Below, piece by piece: positions 25,492-34,604 of a DNA stretch of 64,000 nt (the first letter of the stretch is position 1; every line of letters begins with the position of its first letter). Source of the stretch: Chitinophaga nivalis (GTDB lineage: Bacteria > Bacteroidota > Bacteroidia > Chitinophagales > Chitinophagaceae); the NCBI RefSeq assembly GCF_025989125.1, contig NZ_JAPDNR010000001.1, positions 6,932,087 to 6,996,086 on the forward strand, given 5' to 3'. Below the pieces are notes generated by a model. The model was not told where the DNA came from and did no database searches. It saw only the letters and a list, made by a program, of their open reading frames with translations. Position numbers and translations under genes: made by a program.

Positions 25492-27654
25492 TTATTTCAG
25501 GTGGGCCTCAAAATAATCTGTTATTTTCTGCATCAGGTGTACACGGTCTTTACCCAGTACATTGTGTAAATGTCCCGGATATACGAAGTAGTCTACCTGT
25601 ACTTCATTATCTACACAAGCCTTGAGGAAATCGATCGAATGCTGCCATACCACTACATCATCATTGGTACCATGAATCAGCATCAGTTTTCCCTGCAGGT
25701 TTTTGGTTTGCGTCAGCAGATTAGCCGTTGCATAACCTTCCGGGTTTTCCTGTGGCGTATCCATATAGCGTTCGGTATACATGATTTCATACTTGCTCCA
25801 GTCAATCACCGGACCACCGGCTACTGCTGCCTTAAACACGCCCGGATGACGCAACATCAGGGAAGTAGTCATAAAGCCACCATAGCTCCAGCCATGTACG
25901 CCCATTTGCTGTTGGTTCACAAAAGGCAGTGTTTTCAGATAAGCCACACCTTGCAGCTGATCATTCATTTCTACAGTACCCAACTGGCGGAAAGTAGCCT
26001 GTTCAAAGCCCATTCCGCGGTTAGCACTACCCCGGCCATCCATGGTAAAAATTACATAGCCGTGTTGCGCCATATACTCGTACCACAGGTTGCCGCTGTA
26101 AGGGAACGTGTTACGGATCAACTGTACATTGGGACCATTGTACAGGTATACAATCACCGGATAGGTTTTAGCCGCATCAAAGTCAACCGGCAAAATCAAT
26201 TTGCCATACAAAGGCGTACCATCATCTGCCTTTAATGTTACCTGGCGGATTTCCGGACGCTGGAAGTCTTTCAACGGATCTGCCGCTGTAAGAATGGTTT
26301 GTTGCCATTTACCTTTGAGTGCCAGCAGTTGTGCGGCTCCCGGCACAGTACCGGAGCTGTAGGTATCCAGTACATAGGCGCCATCATTGCTCAGCTGTAC
26401 ATCATGCCAGCCGGCTGCGGTATCCAACCGGCGCATCGCCGCTGTTTTCAGATTTACGGCATACGCGTGTTTTTCCATCGGACTTTCTTTGGCTGTGGTA
26501 ATGATTACCTCATTGGCCGGCAGATGGAAACCCGTCAGCTCATTCACGATCCAATCGCCTTTGGTGAGCTGGCGTTGCAGTTGTCCCTGTGTATTGTACA
26601 GGTAAAGATGGGCGTAACCATCCCGGTCGCTCCACCAGATAAACTGATCCGGCTTATTGGGAATAAAAGTAAGCGGATGGGAAGGATGTACATATTTTTT
26701 ATCTGATTCTTCCAGCAGTGTTTTCACCTGTTCACCGGAAGCAGCATTGTATTGGTTCAGCCACAGGTGGTTTTGTGCGCGGTTGAGCAGTGCTACATAA
26801 ATTGATTGCTGATCCGGCGCCCAGGTAACACAGGTCAGGTAATGATCTGCTTCACCAGCCGTTTTCAGGAAGGTGGTCTTTTTAGTAGCCGGGTCGTATA
26901 CACCCAGCGTTACCTCATGGGATTTGCCGCCGGCCATCGGATACTTGATAATATTGGCATAAGCGGGTGTTACCGCCCAGTTGATCACCGGATAGTCGTT
27001 GACCATACGTTGATCCATGCGGTAGAACGCCACCAGGTTGCCTTTGGGCGAAAAGAAGATACCTTTGTCGATCCCAAATTCTTCCCGATGTACACTCTTA
27101 CCATTCAGGATATTACTATCTGTATCATTGGTAATGGCATGTTCTGTACCATCGGCTGTGCGCAGGAATAAATTATTTTTAATGGTATAGGCAATATTCC
27201 CGCTGGCAGCGTTGACGGTGATATTCTCCGCTGTTTCCGGCAGGGTGCACCAGGTGGTGAAAGTCAGGCGGCCATTGTCGGTTTGTCCTTTATACAGCGT
27301 AGTGCCGCTGCTGAACCAGGCCGTACCGGCCGCGATCCAATGCAGGGCAGGCAGGGCACGTAATGGTTTGGCGCTAAACAACTGCGCATTGAGAGCAGTC
27401 AGGGAAAGCAGGGTATCTGCCTTTCCGGCTGGCACGGTATATTTTACCCAGGCAGTGTTACCATCGGCTGTTACCAGGCGGCTATAGGCATTCTCACCGG
27501 GCAGCCACTCAAACTGTTTCACCCGTTCAGGGGCCAGCTGCTGACGAAGCCCGTTGGTAGCTTCTGCCATGGTATACTTACGTTGCTGGGCATACGAAAA
27601 TTGCAGTCCTCCAACAACACATCCTGTCAAAAGCAACAATAATGCTTTTCTCAT
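25492..27654 (-). CDS. Dipeptidyl peptidase IV-like serine peptidase (S9B)
   Basis: 720 residues with a signal peptide (SYAQ, residue 22). Residues about 40-460 form the DPP-IV beta-propeller; GKSVHREEFGIDKGIFFSPKG contains the family's paired-Glu region (HREEFG) that binds the free N-terminus of the substrate. The alpha/beta hydrolase domain has the nucleophile motif GWSYGG (Ser about 588), the Asp in HGTNDDVV and His in HLHNVLGKDR. It is likely periplasmic, cutting X-Pro or X-Ala dipeptides from peptides. The gene is monocistronic. Confidence 0.9.
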   Translation of the reverse strand: MRKALLLLLTGCVVGGLQFSYAQQRKYTMAEATNGLRQQLAPERVKQFEWLPGENAYSRLVTADGNTAWVKYTVPAGKADTLLSLTALNAQLFSAKPLRALPALHWIAAGTAWFSSGTTLYKGQTDNGRLTFTTWCTLPETAENITVNAASGNIAYTIKNNLFLRTADGTEHAITNDTDSNILNGKSVHREEFGIDKGIFFSPKGNLVAFYRMDQRMVNDYPVINWAVTPAYANIIKYPMAGGKSHEVTLGVYDPATKKTTFLKTAGEADHYLTCVTWAPDQQSIYVALLNRAQNHLWLNQYNAASGEQVKTLLEESDKKYVHPSHPLTFIPNKPDQFIWWSDRDGYAHLYLYNTQGQLQRQLTKGDWIVNELTGFHLPANEVIITTAKESPMEKHAYAVNLKTAAMRRLDTAAGWHDVQLSNDGAYVLDTYSSGTVPGAAQLLALKGKWQQTILTAADPLKDFQRPEIRQVTLKADDGTPLYGKLILPVDFDAAKTYPVIVYLYNGPNVQLIRNTFPYSGNLWYEYMAQHGYVIFTMDGRGSANRGMGFEQATFRQLGTVEMNDQLQGVAYLKTLPFVNQQQMGVHGWSYGGFMTTSLMLRHPGVFKAAVAGGPVIDWSKYEIMYTERYMDTPQENPEGYATANLLTQTKNLQGKLMLIHGTNDDVVVWQHSIDFLKACVDNEVQVDYFVYPGHLHNVLGKDRVHLMQKITDYFEAHLK

Positions 27655-27710
27655 GTCCTTTTTATTTTTAGGAGACGAAAATAAAAATAAATAGGAATTA
27701 GCCGCGGAGG

Positions 27711-27756
27711 AATTAAAAAATAAGGAGGAGATCAGTTATACTGATCTCCTCCTTAT
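27711..27756 (-). terminator. Terminator after the HEAT-repeat gene
   Basis: Perfect 17-bp stem, 27720-27736 and 27740-27756, with a 3-base loop (TAT); the core is GGAGGAGATCAG/CTGATCTCCTCC. On the minus strand it begins 30 bp after the stop of the HEAT-repeat gene and runs into TTTTTTAATT. Confidence 0.88.
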
Positions 27757-27785
27757 GCTATAAAATTTATATTTCGGGAGATGAT

Positions 27786-28730
27786 TTACATCGCCAGGTG
27801 TTGTCTGACCCATTCTTTTTCTTCGGGCAGCAGGTAGTCTGCTCTTTTTTCCGTGATCCAGGAGAAGGTTTTCTTTACATCTGCCTTCACGGAACGGAAA
27901 CGGAAGAGGAATTCCATACCCAGCATCAGGTCTGTAAAGCCGTTTTTCACGGTTTCCATCGTCATCCGGGCACTGCTACGTCTTTTGGAAAGTAGCTCAG
28001 TAATGCGGGTAATCACCGGCTGGATGGCCGTTTCATCGGCATATTTGTTAATCGCCTCCATCGCCTCAAACTTCAGCTGGCCACGTAACAGGCAGCGGGC
28101 ATAGAAAAGGGCTTCTTTTTCCTTTTCAATATCGGCGATGGTTGCAAAAGCCAGGCTTTTCACATCCTGCCGGTGGTAATCCAACAGGCGTTTCAGGGCT
28201 GGTAAACTTTTCTGGCTGGCCACTTTATGCAGCAGCAGGGTGATATAATAAATATCATATTCATTCACCGTGCGCTTCAACAGCGACAGGGCCCACTCTT
28301 CCACGGCGGGGTTATGGGTACCCCGTAAAGCCAGGAGGGCCGAACGGCGAATATTATTATTCTGTGATAAAGTATTATTGAATAAAGGTTCCAGGTTGAT
28401 GTATCCCGGAATGAGCAGGCCCCGCTCCAGGTCTTGCTGGATGGCCGTGATCATGTCTGTATCCTGCTCCATTCTGAGCTGGTCCAGCAAAAAGCGGATT
28501 ACTTCCGGGTCGTTGGTGTTTCTGGAAAGCTGGGTAATGATGAAAATGGCGGCGCGGCGTTTTTCTTTATCGGGTTCGGATGCGATATACTGATACAGAA
28601 GGGGTATATAAGCGTGATTAGCCAGTTGCTCTGCTTCACGGAGTGCTTTCCAGCTGATGGTTTGGGCGTTATTCAATTGCTCCGAGCGATCGCATATCCG
28701 TATAATAAGATTAGTAAGGTAGTCAATCAT
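27786..28730 (-). CDS. HEAT-like repeat protein of unknown function
   Basis: 314 residues without a signal peptide. It is nearly all helical, with repeated helix pairs such as NNIRRSALLALRGTHNPAVE and QKSLPALKRLLDYHRQDVKS, spaced about 35-40 residues, which is typical of HEAT or ARM repeats. The last 60 residues include a helix with AMEFLFRFR-like amphipathic character (LMLGMEFLFRFRSVKADVKK). These solenoids usually bind other proteins. No enzyme motif is visible. It stands upstream of the peptidase gene on the same strand but has its own terminator. Confidence 0.6.
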   Translation of the reverse strand: MIDYLTNLIIRICDRSEQLNNAQTISWKALREAEQLANHAYIPLLYQYIASEPDKEKRRAAIFIITQLSRNTNDPEVIRFLLDQLRMEQDTDMITAIQQDLERGLLIPGYINLEPLFNNTLSQNNNIRRSALLALRGTHNPAVEEWALSLLKRTVNEYDIYYITLLLHKVASQKSLPALKRLLDYHRQDVKSLAFATIADIEKEKEALFYARCLLRGQLKFEAMEAINKYADETAIQPVITRITELLSKRRSSARMTMETVKNGFTDLMLGMEFLFRFRSVKADVKKTFSWITEKRADYLLPEEKEWVRQHLAM

Positions 28731-28837
28731 CTGTAGTTATTTTGATCTGCTACCCGTCTGTTTTCAATTATCATACCAACCTGAACAAACCCTAGAAAAG
28801 TGCAGGGGGCCAGCGTCGACAATTAACAGTTTTATAT

Positions 28838-28845
28838 TACATTTG
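28838..28845 (+). promoter_or_regulatory. Possible Bacteroidota -7 promoter element
   Basis: TACATTTG matches the Bacteroidota sigma-A -7 consensus TAnnTTTG and lies 47 bp before the dihydroorotase-like gene. A clear TTTG at the -33 position is not present; GTCGACAA lies at about the right distance. The assignment is based on consensus only. Confidence 0.4.
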
Positions 28846-28892
28846 CCCCTGTATTTTCTGACTGGTTTTGATATTTGAATAGAACGTAAAGC

Positions 28893-30158
28893 ATGCATAT
28901 ATTACTCAAAAACGTAAAGATTACAGCACCTTCCTCTCCTTTGCACGGGCAGCAAAAAGATATTTCCATTCAAAACGGCATCATTCAACAGATAGCAGAT
29001 CATCTCGAAGATCCCTATGCTACTGTGATTGCGGGCGATAACCTGCATGTTTCTGCCGGATGGATGGATATCTTCTCCCACTTCTGCGATCCGGGCCAGG
29101 AACACAAGGAAGATCTGTACAGCGGTGTGAAGGCAGCAGCCACCGGCGGGTTTACGACGGTGATGATCGTACCCAACACCCAACCGGCCCTGCATACCAA
29201 GCCGCAGATCGAATACGTACTGAGCACTACACGACATGCTGCAGCAACGGTACTGCCAATTGGCGCCGTTACCAAAAATCTGGAAGGAAGCGGCCTGGCC
29301 GAAATGTATGAAATGCACCATGCGGGCGCCATTGCGTTTTCAGATGGCCTTAAGCCCCTGCAATCCCCCGGTCTGATGCTCAAAGCCCTCCAGTATATCA
29401 AGGCTTTTGACGGCACCTTACTCCAGGTACCCGACGACCAAAGTATTTCTGCCCATGGACTCATGAATGAAGGCGTTGCTTCCACCCGGCTGGGCATGCC
29501 CGGCAAACCGGCCATCGCGGAAGAACTCATCATTCAGCGGGACCTCCGGCTCGCAAAATATACAGACTCCCGTATCCACTTCACCGGTATCAGCACCCGC
29601 CGGTCAGTAGACCTGATCGCAGCTGCCAAAGCTGAAGGGATCAAAGTAACCTGCTCTGTAACCCCTTATCATTTATCCTTAACCGACGAACAGCTTTTCA
29701 GCTACGATACCCACTTAAAAGTAAATCCTCCGCTACGTACAGCCGATGATGTACAAGCCTTACAGGAAGCATTGCAAGCGGGTATTATTGACTGTATTGC
29801 CACCCACCACCAACCCCAGGACTGGGATGCCAAGCAGGTAGAATTTGAATATGCAAAGTATGGGATGATAGGATTGGAAAGCGCTTTTGGCGTGTTAAGA
29901 CAATACCTTCCCAACCTCCCCATTGATCAGCTGATTACCCTGCTTTCTGCACAACCCAGAAAAGTATTCGGACTGCCACAACCCGCTCTGATGGAGGGCG
30001 CAGCCGCTAACCTCACGGTATTTAATCCGGATATCAACTGGGAGTTTACTACTGCACATATTGCTTCCCGATCCAAAAATTCACCGTATATTGGAAGCCA
30101 ACTGAAGGGCAAGGTGATTGCCACAGTTAATGGTCCTATTTTTCATCTAAACTCTTAA
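28893..30158 (+). CDS. Dihydroorotase-like protein, probably catalytically inactive
   Basis: 421 residues with an amidohydrolase fold close to class I dihydroorotase: TGGFTTVMIVPNTQPAL, STRRSVDLIAAAKAEGIKV and KVNPPLRTADDVQAL are well kept. The metal and catalytic residues are not. The D-x-H-x-H-x-R-E strand reads D59-I-F-S-H63-F-C-D, so the first His and the substrate Arg are lost. The HCED motif is replaced by QVPDD, HICHLST reads HFTGIST, and the catalytic Asp of IATDHAPH is His305. Inactive PyrC homologues that scaffold aspartate transcarbamoylase are known; here it heads a glycan gene cluster instead. DUF4199 follows after 5 bp. Confidence 0.85.
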   Translation: MHILLKNVKITAPSSPLHGQQKDISIQNGIIQQIADHLEDPYATVIAGDNLHVSAGWMDIFSHFCDPGQEHKEDLYSGVKAAATGGFTTVMIVPNTQPALHTKPQIEYVLSTTRHAAATVLPIGAVTKNLEGSGLAEMYEMHHAGAIAFSDGLKPLQSPGLMLKALQYIKAFDGTLLQVPDDQSISAHGLMNEGVASTRLGMPGKPAIAEELIIQRDLRLAKYTDSRIHFTGISTRRSVDLIAAAKAEGIKVTCSVTPYHLSLTDEQLFSYDTHLKVNPPLRTADDVQALQEALQAGIIDCIATHHQPQDWDAKQVEFEYAKYGMIGLESAFGVLRQYLPNLPIDQLITLLSAQPRKVFGLPQPALMEGAAANLTVFNPDINWEFTTAHIASRSKNSPYIGSQLKGKVIATVNGPIFHLNS

Positions 30159-30163
30159 CCTAC

Positions 30164-30700
30164 ATGCAACAAACTTCGAATCCCGGCATCAAATGGGGTA
30201 TTATTTCCGGATTAGTATTAATTTTTCTGAATGTCATTAGCTGGGTCGCAGGTTCCTCCATCCTATTTGCCTGGTGGAACAGTATTATTCAATTGTTAAT
30301 ATTTGCTTTCTTCGGTATACTCGCCGGCATAGAGGCAAAAAAAGCCGCTGGTGGATTTATCAGTTTTAAAGATGTGTTAAAACCGGTTTTCATCACCTTC
30401 ATCATTGGTACGCTGATGATTACGCTGTACCAGTATGTACTGTATAAATTCATTGATCCATCGCTGGTAGATGCACTCAAACATCATATCATGCAGGCAA
30501 CTGAAAGCACCCTGCGTATGATGAAAGCGCCGCAGGACGAAATCGACAAACAACTCGATGAACTCAACGGCACAGACTTTAATGTGGGCTTGTCCAAATC
30601 TTTCATGGATTTCCTGAAGGGTATTATTTTCTACTTTGTTATATCTGTTATCATTGCCCTGATCGTCCGTAAAAAGGCGCCGGTGGACGTGAAACTATAA
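30164..30700 (+). CDS. DUF4199 inner-membrane protein
   Basis: 178 residues with four predicted membrane helices: about 12-30, 36-55, 73-95 and 150-170. The segment AGIEAKKAAGGFISFKDV after helix two is the characteristic DUF4199 loop. The family is nearly confined to Bacteroidota and has no known function. It lies 5 bp after the dihydroorotase-like gene and 15 bp before the GT2 gene, so the three are surely one operon; a part in lipid-linked sugar handling is possible but unproven. Confidence 0.82.
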   Translation: MQQTSNPGIKWGIISGLVLIFLNVISWVAGSSILFAWWNSIIQLLIFAFFGILAGIEAKKAAGGFISFKDVLKPVFITFIIGTLMITLYQYVLYKFIDPSLVDALKHHIMQATESTLRMMKAPQDEIDKQLDELNGTDFNVGLSKSFMDFLKGIIFYFVISVIIALIVRKKAPVDVKL

Positions 30701-30715
30701 TACTATGCTATCAAG

Positions 30716-31669
30716 ATGAACATATCCGTAATCGTTCCTTTAAAAAACGAAGAAGAATCATTGCCTGAACTGGCAGCCTGGATAGCCCGGGTGATGCAGG
30801 CCCACCACTTTACCTATGAGGTATGGATGGTGGACGACGGCAGCACCGACGATTCCTGGCAAGTGATACAACAGCTGGCTGCACAGAACCAACATATCAA
30901 AGGCATTAAATTCCAACGGAACTACGGCAAATCTGCCGCACTGAACGAAGGATTCAATGCTGCCCAGGGTGATGTTGTCATTACCATGGATGCGGATCTG
31001 CAGGACAGTCCCGATGAAATTCCGGAGCTGTACCGCATGATTACCGAAGGAAAATATGACCTGGTCAGCGGCTGGAAAAAGAAACGTTACGATAATGCGT
31101 TCACTAAAAACCTGCCATCAAAGTTGTACAACTATACCACTACCCGGATGAGTGGCGTAAAGCTGCACGATATGAACTGCGGCCTGAAAGCCTATCGTAA
31201 AAAGGTAGTGAAATCCATAGAGGTATACGGGGAAATGCATCGCTATATTCCTGTTATCGCCAAATGGAACGGCTTCCGTAACATCGGTGAAAAAGTGGTA
31301 GAACACCGTGCCCGTAAATACGGCACCAGTAAGTTCGGTCTGGAACGCTTTATCAATGGCTTCCTCGACCTGGCTTCCATTATGTTCATCGGGAAATTCG
31401 GGAAACGTCCGATGCACCTTTTTGGTGCACTTGGCTCCCTCTTCTTCTTTATTGGCTTTGTTATTGCGTTCTATCTGACCATTGCTAAAATACTGTACTA
31501 CCAGTACAACATGACAGACAGACCTATCTTTTATCTCGCCCTGTTGGCGATGATCATAGGTTCTCAGCTGTTTCTCACCGGATTTATCGGTGAACTGGTA
31601 ACCCGCAATGCACCGGAACGTAATTCATACCTCGTGGAAGAACGGATGGATTGCTCCGAAAAGGAATAA
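30716..31669 (+). CDS. Family 2 glycosyltransferase with two C-terminal membrane helices (DPM1/GtrB-like)
   Basis: 317 residues. The GT-A domain opens with ISVIVPLKNEEESLPEL and has the nucleotide/metal motifs WMVDDGSTDDS and MDADLQDSPDEIP. Two helices near residues 235-265 and 278-300 anchor it in the inner membrane. This layout is that of polyprenyl-phosphate sugar transferases (dolichyl-phosphate mannose synthase, GtrB, ArnC), which move a sugar from a nucleotide onto undecaprenyl phosphate. It ends the operon that starts with the dihydroorotase-like gene. Confidence 0.88.
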   Translation: MNISVIVPLKNEEESLPELAAWIARVMQAHHFTYEVWMVDDGSTDDSWQVIQQLAAQNQHIKGIKFQRNYGKSAALNEGFNAAQGDVVITMDADLQDSPDEIPELYRMITEGKYDLVSGWKKKRYDNAFTKNLPSKLYNYTTTRMSGVKLHDMNCGLKAYRKKVVKSIEVYGEMHRYIPVIAKWNGFRNIGEKVVEHRARKYGTSKFGLERFINGFLDLASIMFIGKFGKRPMHLFGALGSLFFFIGFVIAFYLTIAKILYYQYNMTDRPIFYLALLAMIIGSQLFLTGFIGELVTRNAPERNSYLVEERMDCSEKE

Positions 31670-31700
31670 CGCTAAATGCAGTGACGTATTACATATGTTA

Positions 31701-31771
31701 AACAAGCGCTGTTTTCCGGAAGACAAATACACAGATCATCCGTCGTTCGCTTCCCGACAACAGCGCTTGTT
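31701..31771. repeat. Inverted repeat in the gap before the GT4 gene
   Basis: Exact 13-bp arms AACAAGCGCTGTT (31701-31713) and AACAGCGCTTGTT (31759-31771) with 45 bases between, and partial extension of pairing inside (TTCCGGAAG against CTTCCCGA). There is no T-run, so it is not an ordinary terminator. It occupies the whole space between the GT2 and GT4 genes and would be transcribed as a leader of the heptose genes if they read through. Confidence 0.5.
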
Positions 31772-31803
31772 GCATGCATAATCCGTTATGCACCCTGATA
31801 AAA

Positions 31804-32958
31804 ATGACTGACAAAAAGCAGAAAATACTAATCCTTGGCACAGCCTATCCTTTCCGGGGTGGGCTGGCTGCTTATAATGAGCGGCTCGCAGAAGAGCTCC
31901 AGCAAACGGATGATGTGGAAATATGGACGTTTACCATCCAATATCCCAACTTCCTCTTTCCCGGCAAGAGCCAATACTCTACCGACCCGGCCCCCCGGCA
32001 CCTGCGGATCAAACGGCTCATCAATGCCGTTAATCCTATCAACTGGTGGATCATGGGACGCAAAATCCGGCAAATGAATCCGGATATCATCATCTCCAAA
32101 TACTGGCTTCCTTTTATGGGCCCCTGCCTCGGTACCCTGCTCCGGCTGGGTAAAAAAGGCCATCGGACCAAAGTGATTGCCGTACTGGATAATGTGGTAC
32201 CACATGAGAAAAGGCCCGGGGATGTACTTTTCACCAAATACTTCCTCAAACCGGTAGATGCCTTTGTGGCCATGAGTCAGTCGGTACTCAACGACCTGCG
32301 TACTTTTGAACCGCATAAACCGGCATCGCTCATTCCACATCCCATTTACGATAACTATGGTGCGCTTATCTCCAAAGAAGCCGCACGCGCGCAGCTGAAA
32401 CTGACACCTGGCAAGCGTTATATCCTGTTCTTCGGTTTCATCCGCCAATACAAAGGCCTCGACCTGCTGCTGCAGGCTATGGCTGATGAACGGATGAAAA
32501 AGCTGGATGTACATGCCATCGTAGCCGGAGAATACTATGAAGACGCTGCACCCTATCAGCAGTTGCTGGAACAACTGCAACTGGGTGATCGGGTACTCAT
32601 GCATACCGATTTTATTCCGACAGAAGCCGTGAAAAATTATTTCTGTGCGGCCGACCTGGTGGTACAGCCTTATAAAAGTGCTACCCAAAGCGGCATTTCA
32701 CAGATTGCCTACCATTTCGAAAAACCGATGGTAGTTACCAATGTAGGCGGTCTCGTGGAAATGGTACCAGACGGTGTGGTAGGATTTCAGGCAGCTCCTG
32801 ATCCCGCCGACATTGCAGCTGCTATTGAAAAATATTTCGTCGGCAACCACGAAGCAGCGATGGTAGCAGCACTCAAAAAAGAAAAATTACAATATTCCTG
32901 GGCACGACTGGCCAAAGAAATTCATACATTAGCGGCAGGCGTAAAACGCGATGCATAG
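31804..32958 (+). CDS. Family 4 glycosyltransferase (GT-B)
   Basis: 384 residues from the ATG at 31804; an ATG at 31774 is in frame but inside the inverted repeat. The N-terminal half has LILGTAYPFRGGLAAYNERLAEEL, the glycine-rich acceptor loop. The C-terminal half has ILFFGFIRQYKGLDLLLQAM and the donor-site motif VQPYKSATQSGISQIAYHF, where GT4 enzymes usually have E-x7-E (here the first Glu is replaced). Cytoplasmic or membrane-associated. Position 15 bp before hddA suggests transfer of heptose from GDP-heptose, but the donor is inferred. Confidence 0.85.
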   Translation: MTDKKQKILILGTAYPFRGGLAAYNERLAEELQQTDDVEIWTFTIQYPNFLFPGKSQYSTDPAPRHLRIKRLINAVNPINWWIMGRKIRQMNPDIIISKYWLPFMGPCLGTLLRLGKKGHRTKVIAVLDNVVPHEKRPGDVLFTKYFLKPVDAFVAMSQSVLNDLRTFEPHKPASLIPHPIYDNYGALISKEAARAQLKLTPGKRYILFFGFIRQYKGLDLLLQAMADERMKKLDVHAIVAGEYYEDAAPYQQLLEQLQLGDRVLMHTDFIPTEAVKNYFCAADLVVQPYKSATQSGISQIAYHFEKPMVVTNVGGLVEMVPDGVVGFQAAPDPADIAAAIEKYFVGNHEAAMVAALKKEKLQYSWARLAKEIHTLAAGVKRDA

Positions 32959-32973
32959 CCCAAAACAACAACA

Positions 32974-33999
32974 ATGATATACAGAAGTAAAGCACCTCTG
33001 CGTATAGGCCTTGCCGGTGGCGGCACAGATGTAAGTCCGTATTCGGACTTATACGGCGGGGCAATTCTGAATGCTACCATATCTTTATACGCAAGAGCTG
33101 CGATAGAACCACGCACTGATGGAAAAATTATTTTTGAATGTGCCGACCGCAGGGAGACTGCTACCTATGATGCCGTATATCCATTACCGTTAGATGGCAC
33201 ACTGGATATTCTCAAAGGCGTGATCAACCGGGTACAGAAAGACTTCGGTACTTTATCCGGCAACGGATTCAAGCTCACCACCTATGTGGATGCACCCGCC
33301 GGCTCCGGCCTGGGGACTTCTTCCACCCTGGTAGTAGCGGTACTGGGCGCTTTTGCCGAATGGCTGAAACTTCCCCTGGGCGAATATGATATGGCCCATC
33401 TGGCCTACTGTATCGAACGAGAGGACCTACAACAAGCCGGTGGCAAGCAGGATCAATATGCAGCCACCTTCGGCGGCGTTAACTTCATGGAGTTTTACAA
33501 AGGCGATAAAGTCATTGTAAACCCACTCCGCATCAAGGAAGTAAACCTGCACGAACTGGAGAACAACCTGGTATTGTTCTACACTTCTACCAGCCGTCTC
33601 TCCTCTTCCATCATCTCTGAGCAACAAAAAAATGTAACCGATAAAAAGGATGATTCCATTGAAGCCATGCACCACCTGAAAGAACAGGCGATCATGATGA
33701 AGGAAGCTATCCTCCGCGGTACCATTGATAAAATAGGCGAAATACTGAATTACGGTTTCGAATACAAGAAAAAAATGGCCAAAGGCATTACCAACCCGCA
33801 ACTGGATGAAATCTACGATGCGGCCCGTAAAGCCGGCGCCAGCGGCGGAAAAATATCCGGCGCCGGTGGAGGTGGTTTCATGATTTTCTATTGCCCCGGC
33901 AATACCCGCTTTGCAGTAGTAGATGCACTCAGCGGTTTTGGCGGCGATGTAAAACGCTATAACTTTACTACCCACGGTATTCAAACCTGGAGCATCTAA
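32974..33999 (+). CDS. hddA: D-glycero-alpha-D-manno-heptose 7-phosphate kinase
   Basis: 341 residues of the GHMP kinase superfamily. It opens with RSKAPLRIGLAGGGTDVSPY, the HddA/Fkp-kinase substrate loop, has the ATP motif DAPAGSGLGTSSTLVVAVLG (residues about 106-125) and the C-terminal motif KISGAGGGGFMIFYC. The enzyme makes heptose 1,7-bisphosphate from the 7-phosphate with the alpha anomer. Identification is strengthened by gmhA, a nucleotidyltransferase and gmhB following in order. Taken alone it might be mistaken for galactokinase or L-fucose kinase. Confidence 0.9.
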   Translation: MIYRSKAPLRIGLAGGGTDVSPYSDLYGGAILNATISLYARAAIEPRTDGKIIFECADRRETATYDAVYPLPLDGTLDILKGVINRVQKDFGTLSGNGFKLTTYVDAPAGSGLGTSSTLVVAVLGAFAEWLKLPLGEYDMAHLAYCIEREDLQQAGGKQDQYAATFGGVNFMEFYKGDKVIVNPLRIKEVNLHELENNLVLFYTSTSRLSSSIISEQQKNVTDKKDDSIEAMHHLKEQAIMMKEAILRGTIDKIGEILNYGFEYKKKMAKGITNPQLDEIYDAARKAGASGGKISGAGGGGFMIFYCPGNTRFAVVDALSGFGGDVKRYNFTTHGIQTWSI

Positions 34000-34025
34000 G
34001 TATCTCACCTACAAAACAGAACGGG

Positions 34026-34604
34026 ATGAAACAAAAAATTGCCAACACCATTCGTCAGAGTATTGCGGTAAAAGAAGCCATCTGCCAGGACGAATTGTTG
34101 TTACACACCATACAACAGGTAGCAGAAGTGATTACCCACAGCCTGCAAACCGATCATAAGATTCTCTTTTGCGGTAACGGCGGCAGCGCTGCAGATGCAC
34201 AGCACCTGGCAGCAGAATTCTCCGGCCGCTTCTATAAAGACCGTACGCCTTTATATGCAGAAGCCCTGCACTGCAATACCTCCTATCTCACTGCTGTAGG
34301 CAACGACTACGGCTACGACCAGGTATATGCCCGTATCCTCCGTGGTATCGGCAAACCCGGTGATGTACTGGTAGGCATCTCTACTTCCGGCAATTCTGCC
34401 AACATTCTGGAAGCCATGAAAACGGCCAAAGAACAAGGGATGATTGTGGTAAGCATGACCGGCAGTACCGGCGGTAAAATGAAAGATGGCAGCGATTACC
34501 TGATCAATATACCTTCCACCGATACTCCCCGTATCCAGGAAGCCCACATTACAGTCGGACATATCATCTGCGAAATAGTAGAAAATAATCTCTTTGGCGA
34601 ATGA
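34026..34604 (+). CDS. gmhA: Sedoheptulose 7-phosphate isomerase
   Basis: 192 residues, the standard GmhA length. An SIS-domain enzyme that turns sedoheptulose 7-phosphate into D-glycero-D-manno-heptose 7-phosphate. The phosphate/zinc site reads GNGGSAADAQHLAAEFSGRF, the SIS motif VGISTSGNSANIL, and the C-terminal catalytic stretch TPRIQEAHITVGHIICE contains the Glu and His ligands. It starts 26 bp after hddA, and its stop overlaps the start of hddC by 4 bp (ATGA), so translation is probably coupled. Confidence 0.94.
   Translation: MKQKIANTIRQSIAVKEAICQDELLLHTIQQVAEVITHSLQTDHKILFCGNGGSAADAQHLAAEFSGRFYKDRTPLYAEALHCNTSYLTAVGNDYGYDQVYARILRGIGKPGDVLVGISTSGNSANILEAMKTAKEQGMIVVSMTGSTGGKMKDGSDYLINIPSTDTPRIQEAHITVGHIICEIVENNLFGE

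Noticed and set aside
28893..30158. Functional pyrC call
   Set aside because: Metal ligands and the catalytic Asp are substituted, as described in the feature.
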